Origin: Gp13-AA77 sp036521995
GTDB lineage: Bacteria; Acidobacteriota; Terriglobia; UBA7540
Direction of reading: 5' to 3'
Length of the DNA stretch: 7,114 nucleotides
NCBI GenBank assembly: GCA_036521995.1
Contig: DATDGR010000205.1
Coordinates: forward strand, 1 to 7,114
Of this stretch, positions 1 to 6,236 are shown one piece after another (position 1 is the stretch's first letter; every line of letters starts with the position of its first letter). The position numbers and the translations under genes were made by a program. Under the pieces are notes generated by a model. It ran no database searches and was not told where the DNA came from. It saw only the letters and a list, made by a program, of their open reading frames with translations.

Positions 1-3000
1 GGCACCAACAAGGAGACGAATCCTGGCAGCTTCTTCAATGGTGGAGGGTCCAGCGAGGTCGGCATCCGAGGATCGTTTTCGCTTTCGGTGGCCGGCTCGA
101 GGGCCAACAGCACCGACTGGCTGCTGGATGGCGTTGACAACAACGAGCTCACGGCGGGTGGAATCGCGATTCTACCCAATATCGACGCCCTGCAAGAGTT
201 CAAGGTTCTCACCTACACCTACTCGGCGGAGTACGGCACCCGGGGTGGTCCGACCGTCCTGCTGACCACCAAGTCAGGCACGAACAACTTTCACGGGTCC
301 GTGTTTGAGTTTCTCAGGAATACAGATCTGAACGCCCGCAATTTCTTTGCCCCGACTACTCCGGAGTTCATCCAGAATCAATTCGGCGGCTCGTTGGGCG
401 GACCCATAAGAAAGGACAAGACCTTCTTCTTTGTGGACTACCAGGGTAAGCGAACTGCCGGGGGCGGTCTCACCTACACGGCCACGGTGCCCACGCTAGC
501 CATGCGCAACGGCGATTTCAGCGAAGCCTTCGCAGGTGTGCCGCAGCTATACAATCCGTACAGCACCACCGTGGATTCCAAGGGCAATGTCTCCCGCTCG
601 CCCTTCATGTGCAGCGGCAACACTCCGTTGCCCACCAACGCCAACGGCGTACAGGCTCAGGGGACCCCTTGCAACATTATCCCGCCGAGCCTGATCAACC
701 CCGTCGGCCAGGCGATGATGAATCTCTACGCCGTCCCCAATGTGCCCAACACGCTCGTGGGAGACTTCGTGAACACGCCGACGAAGCAGTTCAAAGAGGG
801 AGAGTTCGACGCACGCCTGGATCACACTTTTTCGAGCAAAGACTCCATCTTCGCAAGGTTCAGCTACGATCAAGCCACCGAGTTCCTGCCGGCCGGCACG
901 GCAGGGTACATGAATGTCGACGGCTTCACTTCTACGCAGAGCCTGTCCGACCACGGCCGTAACGCCGCGCTCTCGGAGACCCACGTTTTTTCACCCACCA
1001 CCTTGAACAAGGTGACCGCTGGCTACGACCGAATCTTCAATCACATCCTTTCGTACGCGGACGGCTCGTGCATCTCGAACACGATAGGGGGCGGTATTCC
1101 TGGCGCTAATCTAGGCGGCGTCAGTTGTGGCCTGACCGACGCACTCATTGGCGGTGGGTTTTGGGGAGTCGGCGATCGCGGATACGCGCCTTTTCAGGGA
1201 GGTACCAACGTTTTCTCCGTCTCTGACTCTTTCGATATGGTCCGAGGCCCTCACGAAATGAGCGCTGGCGCAGAACTTCGCGCTAATCAAATGAATGTGC
1301 TGGCCGAAGGTTTTCAGGACGGCTTTTGGGTGTTGACCAGCGCTTGGACCGCTCCCCAAGGGGCGCTTGGTGGTGGCGGCAACAATATGGCCGATTTTCT
1401 GCTTGGCCTGGCCGACCTGGGCCTTCACGATCAGAATTTTCAGGGTGCTATCACGGGCCGCCGCTGGAAGCTGTTCCGGCCGTACTTTGAGGACAACTGG
1501 CGGGTGAGGCCAAATTTGACTGTGAACCTTGGCTTGGCGTGGGCGCTGGTCACTCCCATTACGGAAGCGTTTAACCGCCAGTCCAACTTCAATTTCCAAA
1601 CCGGCCAGTTCCTGGTGGCTGGCCAGAACGCGGGCCCAGACGTAGGCATCCAGACTGACTTGACTGCCTTTGAGCCTCGCATCGGCATCGCCTGGAGCCC
1701 TCGAGGGGACCGGAAAACCTCCATTCGCGCCGGATACTCCATTTATCACGATTCTTCCTGGAATCAGGGAGCGCAGGGCTTGTGGCAAAACCAGCCGTAC
1801 TGGCAGGAGTCGTCCGTGGGTAGCTTTTTCTTTCCGGACGTCTGTGTGACCAGCAATCCTGCTTGTACGACTGAAAACCCCGCCACCGGCCAACCCTGGT
1901 ACCCGGCGACAGGCTATAGCATTTCGCAGGGTTTTCCTCTGCTCACCCAACCGACCAACCCGTCGCAGTACGGAGGCAATGTCAACGCCCAGAATCTCAA
2001 TTTCAAGCAGGGGCGAATCCAGCAGTTTAATCTCAACGTCGAGCGCCAACTTCCTGGCGACGTTCTCATCACAGTAGGCTACGCCGGAGCTCGAAGCAAC
2101 CACCTCTTGAGCAGCGACTCGAACGTAAACCTTGGTTCACCGGCAGCGTGCGGCACAGTCCCGGGCTACTCCTTCGGTTGCGGGCTCACTCAATCCTACG
2201 TCTCCCCATCGCCCATCGGTTTCGTGTACGACATCTATGATCGAGGCAACTCTCGTTACGACTCGCTGCAAGTGAAGGCGGAAACCAAGAGCGGCCGCCA
2301 CGGCCTCTACGCCTTGGTGGGGTATACGTACTCCACCAATTTTGACAACGGCCTATCGGACGGACTGGGGAGCTCAATCGGAGCCGTGTACTATCCGCTG
2401 CCCGGCGCCAACCAGGCGGACAAGGGGCTCTCGCAGATCAATGTGACCCATAATTTCACCGCTAGCGTGGTTTATAACCTGCCCTTCGGAAAGGGGAAGC
2501 ATTGGGGCGCCACCTGGAACGGAGCCGCGAACGCCTTGCTGGGAAACTGGCAGCTCAACGCCATCCAACACATCACGTCGGGCTTCCCGATCTTCCTGGT
2601 GAACAGCAGCAACCTTTCCGGCGTGAATTTCCAGTGGAATGGCGCAGCTCTGAACCGTCCCGACCGGGTCTGCAACGGCCGGCTTAGCAACTGGACCGTC
2701 AACGAGTACTTCGACACAAGTTGCTTCGTGCCCGCCGCTACGGGGGAACTGGGCAACTCTGATCGAACTCCGCTTTCCGGCCCTGGCTTCGTCAACACGG
2801 ACTTCTCGCTCATCAAGAACATCCCATTGCGGGAGACCATGTCATTGCAGTTCCGTGCCGAGTTCTTCAATCTGTGGAATACGCCCCAGTTTGCGCAGCC
2901 GGCGAACAATCCCGCCGTGGGCTATGTGGCGGACGTGAGCGCCGCTGGTTTCGGACAAATCACCGAAACCGTGAACAACCCGCGTTTGATTCAGTTCGCG

Positions 3001-3018
3001 CTCAAACTCACATTCTAG
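1..3018 (+). CDS. Oar-like TonB-dependent outer-membrane receptor, 5' partial
   Basis: Outer-membrane beta-barrel receptor that would take up a substrate using TonB energy; substrate unknown. The frame is open from base 1, so the gene starts off the window and a GTG at 88 is internal. 1005 residues are visible. The rest of the plug domain comes first: DGVDNNE (43-49), ALQEFKV (63-69), SAEYGTRGG (75-83), then NQFGGSLGGPI (126-136) and KDKTFFFVDYQG (138-149), which are hallmarks of the large acidobacterial Oar-type receptors. The barrel follows, with AEFFNLWNTPQF at 953-964 and a C-terminal LKLTF ending in Phe, the usual signal for barrel insertion. The signal peptide, the carboxypeptidase-regulatory-like N-terminal domain common in this family and any TonB box would be upstream and are not seen. 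All ten cysteines fall into five close pairs. The family call is firm; the ligand is not inferable. Confidence 0.95.
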   Translation, partial: GTNKETNPGSFFNGGGSSEVGIRGSFSLSVAGSRANSTDWLLDGVDNNELTAGGIAILPNIDALQEFKVLTYTYSAEYGTRGGPTVLLTTKSGTNNFHGSVFEFLRNTDLNARNFFAPTTPEFIQNQFGGSLGGPIRKDKTFFFVDYQGKRTAGGGLTYTATVPTLAMRNGDFSEAFAGVPQLYNPYSTTVDSKGNVSRSPFMCSGNTPLPTNANGVQAQGTPCNIIPPSLINPVGQAMMNLYAVPNVPNTLVGDFVNTPTKQFKEGEFDARLDHTFSSKDSIFARFSYDQATEFLPAGTAGYMNVDGFTSTQSLSDHGRNAALSETHVFSPTTLNKVTAGYDRIFNHILSYADGSCISNTIGGGIPGANLGGVSCGLTDALIGGGFWGVGDRGYAPFQGGTNVFSVSDSFDMVRGPHEMSAGAELRANQMNVLAEGFQDGFWVLTSAWTAPQGALGGGGNNMADFLLGLADLGLHDQNFQGAITGRRWKLFRPYFEDNWRVRPNLTVNLGLAWALVTPITEAFNRQSNFNFQTGQFLVAGQNAGPDVGIQTDLTAFEPRIGIAWSPRGDRKTSIRAGYSIYHDSSWNQGAQGLWQNQPYWQESSVGSFFFPDVCVTSNPACTTENPATGQPWYPATGYSISQGFPLLTQPTNPSQYGGNVNAQNLNFKQGRIQQFNLNVERQLPGDVLITVGYAGARSNHLLSSDSNVNLGSPAACGTVPGYSFGCGLTQSYVSPSPIGFVYDIYDRGNSRYDSLQVKAETKSGRHGLYALVGYTYSTNFDNGLSDGLGSSIGAVYYPLPGANQADKGLSQINVTHNFTASVVYNLPFGKGKHWGATWNGAANALLGNWQLNAIQHITSGFPIFLVNSSNLSGVNFQWNGAALNRPDRVCNGRLSNWTVNEYFDTSCFVPAATGELGNSDRTPLSGPGFVNTDFSLIKNIPLRETMSLQFRAEFFNLWNTPQFAQPANNPAVGYVADVSAAGFGQITETVNNPRLIQFALKLTF

Positions 3019-3033
3019 GCTACTGTGCTAGCT

Positions 3034-3048
3034 AGCCCGACGAGGGCT
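3034..3048 (+). terminator. Weak hairpin after receptor gene, possible terminator
   Basis: AGCCC (3034-3038) pairs with GGGCT (3044-3048) around a five-base loop, 16 nt after the receptor stop codon. The stem is only five base pairs and is not followed by a T run, so intrinsic termination here is doubtful. Position is the main argument for it. Confidence 0.2.
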
Positions 3049-3056
3049 TCCGGGGC

Positions 3057-3073
3057 TGTCATTCTGAGCGAAG
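3057..3073. repeat. Possible fragment of a dispersed intergenic repeat
   Basis: The bases TGTCATTCTGAGCGAAG look like the beginning of a motif (TGTCATTCTGAGCGAAGCG followed by AAGAATC) that I recall as scattered through intergenic DNA of acidobacteria and some other soil bacteria. Only one copy is seen in this window, and the match breaks after GCGAAG. The identification rests on recollection, not on a repeat visible here. Confidence 0.3.
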
Positions 3074-3118
3074 ATCCGCTTTTTCCGCAGCTCCTAGCCT
3101 ATCCACCAATCTCGTCCC

Positions 3119-3122
3119 GGAG
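3119..3122 (+). promoter_or_regulatory. Shine-Dalgarno of the nucleoside hydrolase gene
   Basis: GGAG sits eight bases before the ATG at 3131. It supports that start, and the upstream in-frame TAG at 3095 limits any longer product to a few residues. Confidence 0.5.
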
Positions 3123-3130
3123 TCTCCTGC

Positions 3131-4164
3131 ATGGACAAGATCAAAGTCATTGTGGATCAGGACGCGCGCGGTCCGGGCACGAGCGACCTGCAAGCCATCC
3201 TGGTGTTCCTGCAGTCGGAGAAGTTCGAAGTGCTGGGCATCACCACGGTGAGCGGCGATCAGTGGGTGCGCGAGGAAACCCAGCACGTTCTGCGCCTGCT
3301 GGAGATTGCCGGACGCACGGACGTGCCCGTCTACCAGGGAGCCGAGATTCCGCTCCTCAACTCCAGGGAGGAGGCCGAGCGGTGGGAAGCCCTGTACGGA
3401 AAGATCCCTTACAAGGGCTGCTGGACGGACCGCTTTCCGCCCGGCCGCACGACGGTTCTGGAGTACGTTTATCACCCGCCCGAAGTTGTGCCGCCCCTGC
3501 CCGAAGGAACCCCGGGCATCGAGGCCGCTCCGGGAACAGCGGCCCAATTCATGGTCGAGGCGGTGCGCAAATTCCCGGGCGAGGTTGTGGTTTGGTCCGG
3601 GGCGCCACTCACGAATGTCGCGTTGGCGCTGCGTCTTGACCCGGAGGTCGCGATGCTGGCGAAAGAATTGGTGGTGATGGGCGGTGGTTTCTACGCGGAC
3701 AAGGGTGGCGCGAATCCGACCGACGCGCGCCGCGAATTCAACTGGTGGTTTGACCCTGAGCTGCGCGCATCGCCTTGCGCGCCCCCTGGAGGAAGATCAC
3801 GATCACACCGATCGACATCTCCGTGAAAACGCGCCTGAGCTCGTCCTTGCGGAATCAGATCGCGCAGGCGCGCACGCCGGTGGCGGATTATCTCACCCAG
3901 TACTCGCTTGAAGGGTACATGTGGGACGAGATCGCGGGCATCGCGTTGATCGAGCCTTCGATGATCACGGCGCATCGCCAGATGTACGTAGACGTCGACA
4001 TCGACCACGGGCCGAGCTACGGCATGACATTGTTCTGGGAGGCCACCAACATCGTGGCGCCGTATCTGCGGCCGGCGACGGTCCAGTTTGACCTCGACAC
4101 GGAGCAGTTCTATCGCATTTACGTGGACTTGATGACCCGTCCGCCGGTCTCGGGCTCCCGGTAG
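3131..4164 (+). pseudogene. Nucleoside-hydrolase-like protein, broken by a one-base deletion
   Basis: Family enzymes hydrolyse the N-glycosidic bond of ribonucleosides using a calcium held by an N-terminal Asp cluster. The first frame runs from ATG 3131 through Glu210 (codon 3758-3760) and then loses similarity. The frame one base out picks up at 3763 and ends at TAG 4162-4164. Restoring one G (GAG-GCT-GCG instead of GAGCTGCG) gives FDPEAARIALRAPWRK and a seamless 344-residue protein of normal family length. Motifs seen: V-V-M-G-G-G-F-Y (181-188), EFNWWFDPE (202-210), PIDISVKTR, YMWDEIAGIAL around Asp266, and DVDIDHG (288-294). The canonical DxDPGxDD is replaced by DQDARGPGTSD (9-19), and the His before the late catalytic Asp is Trp265. 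No signal peptide is visible, so the product would be cytoplasmic. It may be a true pseudogene, a sequencing or assembly error, or programmed frameshifting; no slippery run is evident. As read, translation gives a protein of 231 residues with an unrelated tail. Confidence 0.85.
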
Positions 4165-4388
4165 AGAGCACAGACCGCCAAGGAGCGCCTTCGATCATGC
4201 AAAGATGGGCTGGGCTGGTCTCGCACTGCCGCTTAGCCTGCTGGAACTGGCGGCCGCACCCGCGTTGGGCAGCGATGGCCGGAAGGTGGGCTTCGTTCCG
4301 GACATCTCGGGCTCTTCGCTCCACCCAGGAGCCGTCGCACTTCGCCGTTCGATCTGCAGTCAAACGGGAGACCGCGGGCTCAACCTCT
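4165..4388. other. Convergent intergenic region without an intact gene
   Basis: This 224-nt stretch lies between the stop of the hydrolase gene and the stop of the minus-strand gene. It carries the remnant described at 4197-4429. I found no hairpin with a T run that would serve as a bidirectional terminator for the two converging genes. Confidence 0.5.
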
Positions 4389-4429
4389 CTATGGCCCTGG
4401 CTTGGACCCTTCCCCCGCCCTCACCCTGA
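4197..4429 (+). pseudogene. Remnant of an exported-protein gene (uncertain)
   Basis: I do not recognise the protein. An AGGAG at 4181-4185 lies 11 bases before ATG 4197, which begins MQRWAGL. One frame away, starting at ATG 4205, the codons give LALPLSLLELAAAPALG followed by SDGRKVGFVPDISG, a good signal peptide with an Ala-X-Ala-like cleavage region. The well-placed ribosome site and start are therefore in one frame and the export signal in another, as if one base had been gained or lost near 4210-4220. The signal-peptide frame stops at 4429 after about 75 residues, and its last 41 bases overlap the end of the minus-strand gene. This could be the 5' stub of a secreted protein cut off when the minus-strand gene arrived. 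It could also be chance, since GC-rich DNA often yields Ala/Leu-rich frames. The neighbouring hydrolase is also frameshifted, so sequence error is a shared alternative. Confidence 0.3.
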
Positions 4430-5408
4430 AGATCTCGTAGTGTAAATAGGAATGAACGTTGCGAAAGACAAAGCCCTTCCATTTCGTTTCAACCTCGACC
4501 TGCCGTGGCAACCACAACTTCAGCGCTCCAACATCGAACGTAACGGGGGCCAAGGCGATCTCCGTTGATTGCCAATCAAGACCGATTTCGGGGTGGGCAG
4601 CGAGTAGGGAGGTCCGTAGCCGGACAATCTGGCCGTTGTCAATCCACGCCACCCCTTGCATGAGGATGGGGACAGCCTTTCCGTTCAGTACAAATTGTTC
4701 CTTCAATTGCGAGTTGGGCTCCTGCGCGAACGCGATCACCTCCGTCTGCCGCTTGCGGAGAGCCTCCTGCCCAAGATAGCGAAACCTGCTGTCAGGCTGG
4801 TACTGGGGATGGAAGTAAATCGGCATGGAAACGAACCCCTGCGTTACAAGAAAGCCGGCGTCGAGCCCTGTCGGTGTCACCTGCTTCCCCTTGGAATTCG
4901 TCCGATACTCGTCAAAGCCCGCTTCCAGGTTGTGCCCGCTGCCGAGAATCAGATAGTTAAACTCTTGAATAATACGGGCTCGCTCGAATCCGTCCCGGCC
5001 AAGCTGCGACTCGACCACTTTCTCGCGGCAGGTCACGTTGGGAAGACTCTTGAACAGGGCGGCAACGTTCTGTCCCACCTTCTGCAGCTCGATGATCAGC
5101 GGCTCTTGGCTGGAAGCTGGCCGCAACTTCTTCAGCTCCGGTACGGCGCGCACGAGCTGAGGTAAGGGAAGATCAACCAGTGGAATCGTCTTTGCACCCC
5201 CAGCGTCTTGTGGAGGACGCGCATAGGCCGCTGCCGGCAAGGCGATCCAGCAAACGAGTGCCACGCTGCCAAGTAGTGCGGGTAGGGGAACCGCGCGAAA
5301 TCTCAGGGCGAGTGGCGGCAAGAAGTCCGCACCATGGACCGGACGCGTGTTGGCTCCGGACCGTCGAAATCCCGAGTGCGAATTTGACCTGGATGGAGCT
5401 GCCACCAT
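4389..5408 (-). CDS. Secreted/periplasmic protein of unknown function, acidobacterial family
   Basis: 339 residues from the ATG at 5408; a TTG codon lies just upstream in frame. A hydrophobic segment at about 39-63 ends in LPAAAYA, followed by Arg-Pro-Pro, a clear export signal. The 38 residues before it are unusually long for a signal-peptide n-region, so translation may really start at TTG 5321 (residue 30), but no good ribosome site supports that. The mature part has a single Cys in LPNVTCREKVVES, then FNYLILG, YLGQEALRKRQTEVIAFAQ, GVAWIDNGQIVRLRTSLL, WLPRQVEVE and RNVHSYLHYEIF near the end. Alternating hydrophobic strands of this kind suggest a mainly beta fold, perhaps like LolA/LolB-type lipoprotein-binding folds; that is inference. 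I recognise the pattern as a multi-copy family of acidobacterial hypothetical proteins, with no known function. It stands alone on its strand, convergent with the hydrolase and divergent from the 5736 gene. Confidence 0.85.
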   Translation of the reverse strand: MVAAPSRSNSHSGFRRSGANTRPVHGADFLPPLALRFRAVPLPALLGSVALVCWIALPAAAYARPPQDAGGAKTIPLVDLPLPQLVRAVPELKKLRPASSQEPLIIELQKVGQNVAALFKSLPNVTCREKVVESQLGRDGFERARIIQEFNYLILGSGHNLEAGFDEYRTNSKGKQVTPTGLDAGFLVTQGFVSMPIYFHPQYQPDSRFRYLGQEALRKRQTEVIAFAQEPNSQLKEQFVLNGKAVPILMQGVAWIDNGQIVRLRTSLLAAHPEIGLDWQSTEIALAPVTFDVGALKLWLPRQVEVETKWKGFVFRNVHSYLHYEIFRVRAGEGSKPGP

Positions 5409-5464
5409 CAACGCCCAGCCTCGCTGGAGTCGAGTCTAGCGTGCGAGTACGACCCCGCACAATC

Positions 5465-5491
5465 TGTATACTAAGTGCGAGCGGGTTTCAA
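5465..5491 (-). promoter_or_regulatory. Sigma-70-like promoter candidate for the minus-strand gene
   Basis: Read on the minus strand, TTGAAA (5491-5486) and TATACA (5470-5465) are separated by 15 bases, slightly short of the usual 17. Transcription would begin near 5458, leaving a leader of roughly 50 nt before the ATG at 5408. Both hexamers are close to consensus in an otherwise GC-rich stretch. Confidence 0.35.
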
Positions 5492-5555
5492 TAACATGCA
5501 GGTTAATGTGCGGTGAATGGGCCAAGCAGGCGAGCGGCAACGGGTATGAGTCAAC

Positions 5556-5614
5556 AGGAGGTGACAAAGACAGGCTATGGCCCAAGCGGCTGACGGCGCC
5601 CACACCCGCGGCTT
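5556..5614 (+). other. Strong Shine-Dalgarno with a 16-codon reading frame
   Basis: AGGAGGTGA at 5556-5564 is a near-perfect match to the 16S rRNA anti-Shine-Dalgarno. Eleven bases later, ATG 5576 opens a frame of 16 codons ending in TGA at 5624-5626 (the listed end is approximate to the coding part). A GTG at 5561 opens an even shorter frame. No promoter is visible before it. It may be a leader peptide, the fossil 5' end of a lost gene, or chance. Confidence 0.2.
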
Positions 5615-5691
5615 ATCCCGCGCTTGAGAACAGCATCACAACGCACAGGACCGCACGGCAAAGCGCCATAGCGCCCCCTCGTGAATGCCAC

Positions 5692-5697
5692 TATACT
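5692..5697 (+). promoter_or_regulatory. -10 element candidate for the 5736 gene
   Basis: TATACT differs by one base from the sigma-70 -10 consensus and lies 38 bases before the ATG at 5736, implying a leader of about 30 nt. No good -35 is present: the expected position falls in the GCGC-CATA-GCGC inverted repeat (5663-5674), which could bind an activator or repressor. Confidence 0.35.
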
Positions 5698-5723
5698 CCT
5701 GATTTGGCCGGAATTCTCAGGGC

Positions 5724-5728
5724 GGAGG
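5724..5728 (+). promoter_or_regulatory. Shine-Dalgarno of the 5736 gene
   Basis: GGAGG lies seven bases before ATG 5736, ideal spacing. It fixes the start and makes the export signal begin at residue 1. Confidence 0.75.
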
Positions 5729-5735
5729 AAAACCC

Positions 5736-6188
5736 ATGAATGCGACTCTTGGCGTGGTGGGAACGCTGATGCTCGGGTTGGTGTTGGCTGCCGCCCAAGG
5801 CGCCGACCGACCCGGCGGCGGGCCTGTCACCATCGAGTACTATTACAAGATCGTGCCGGGGGGCATGATGCCAGGTGGCCCGTCCGAGTGGCTGTCACTC
5901 TATCTGAAAAACCACCACCCCATCCTGCAGCAGCTCAAGAAAGAGGGCTTTATCGTCAGCGAGAAGATCTACGAGCGCAGATTTCATGCCGAAAGTCCCG
6001 CCTGGGACTACAAGGTGGTGATGGTCTGGCGTGACTGGGCGGCCATCCAGGAGGCCGGCACGCGGGAGCCGGAGATCATTCATTCGCTCTACCCGGACAA
6101 AGCGGCCCACGATCGCGAGGAAAAGCGCCGCTGGGAGCTGACGGAAAAGCATTGGGACGATGTCTTGAAGGAAGTACCCATGGAGTAG
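5736..6188 (+). CDS. Small exported protein of unknown function
   Basis: 150 residues with a short N-terminal signal peptide: a hydrophobic stretch at about 5-20 and cleavage likely after Ala20 or Ala23 (QGA before Asp). The mature part of about 127 residues begins with VTIEYYYKIVPGG (31-43), then WLSLYLKNHHPILQQLKKEG, WDYKVVMVWRDWAAIQEA, and a highly charged helical end (REEKRRWELTEKHWDDV). The strand-helix-strand order, with a YYYK strand, a helix bearing NHHPIL and a VVMVW strand, resembles the dimeric alpha/beta-barrel (ferredoxin-like) fold, but I see no catalytic residues I can name. I recall related short exported proteins in acidobacteria and planctomycetes, all uncharacterised. It lies 48 nt before the Tat-exported TIM-barrel gene on the same strand, with no terminator between, so the two are likely co-transcribed and both act outside the cytoplasm. 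The reading frame is secure; the function is unknown. Confidence 0.85.
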   Translation: MNATLGVVGTLMLGLVLAAAQGADRPGGGPVTIEYYYKIVPGGMMPGGPSEWLSLYLKNHHPILQQLKKEGFIVSEKIYERRFHAESPAWDYKVVMVWRDWAAIQEAGTREPEIIHSLYPDKAAHDREEKRRWELTEKHWDDVLKEVPME

Positions 6189-6227
6189 ACAGGACGGTGG
6201 CGGGCAACGGCAGACCACGCTTTGAGT

Positions 6228-6232
6228 GAGGG
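6228..6232 (+). promoter_or_regulatory. Shine-Dalgarno of the TIM-barrel gene
   Basis: GAGGG ends four bases before ATG 6237. The spacing is short but usable, and this start places the twin-arginine motif at residues 12-13, as expected. Confidence 0.5.
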
Positions 6233-6236
6233 ACCG

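Larger units (their letters stand above)
3019..3130. other. Intergenic gap between receptor and nucleoside hydrolase
   Basis: This 112-nt gap has in-frame stops, including a TAG at 3095-3097 in the frame of the downstream gene. It holds a weak hairpin (3034-3048) and a 17-base stretch that resembles a dispersed intergenic repeat (3057-3073). I see no convincing -35/-10 pair, so the downstream gene could be read through from the receptor or use an unrecognised promoter. Confidence 0.6.
5412..5735. other. Divergent intergenic region, 324 nt
   Basis: This region separates the minus-strand secreted-protein gene from the plus-strand 5736 gene. It holds a promoter candidate for each, short GTGCG repeats around the minus-strand promoter, an unusually strong Shine-Dalgarno at 5556-5564 with only a tiny reading frame behind it, and a GCGC-CATA-GCGC inverted repeat at 5663-5674. 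A 77-codon plus-strand frame at 5506-5739 crosses it but has no protein-like character. Confidence 0.5.

Noticed and set aside
547..984. Antisense and alternate frames at the receptor 5' part (minus 547-984, plus 609-962)
   Set aside because: Arg/His-rich shadow translations with no family resemblance, opposite or offset to conserved receptor codons.
1111..2103. Long minus-strand frame of 330 codons inside the receptor gene
   Set aside because: It is antisense to a strongly conserved receptor frame, has no recognisable domain or export signal, and follows from the codon bias of the real gene.
3025..3639. Plus-strand frame of 204 codons overlapping the hydrolase start
   Set aside because: It has low-complexity Arg/Gly/Ser composition and runs out of frame across conserved hydrolase sequence.
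3775..4164. Separate 129-residue gene starting at TTG 3775
   Set aside because: Its sequence is the C-terminal half of the nucleoside hydrolase, and it lacks a start or ribosome site of its own; it is better read as the frameshifted continuation.
3965..4363. Minus-strand frame across the hydrolase 3' end and the gap
   Set aside because: It is Arg/Ser/Cys-rich with no recognisable motif and lies antisense to the conserved hydrolase end.
5506..5739. 77-codon plus-strand frame in the divergent gap
   Set aside because: Weak ribosome site, composition unlike a folded protein, and it runs through the likely promoter of the 5736 gene.
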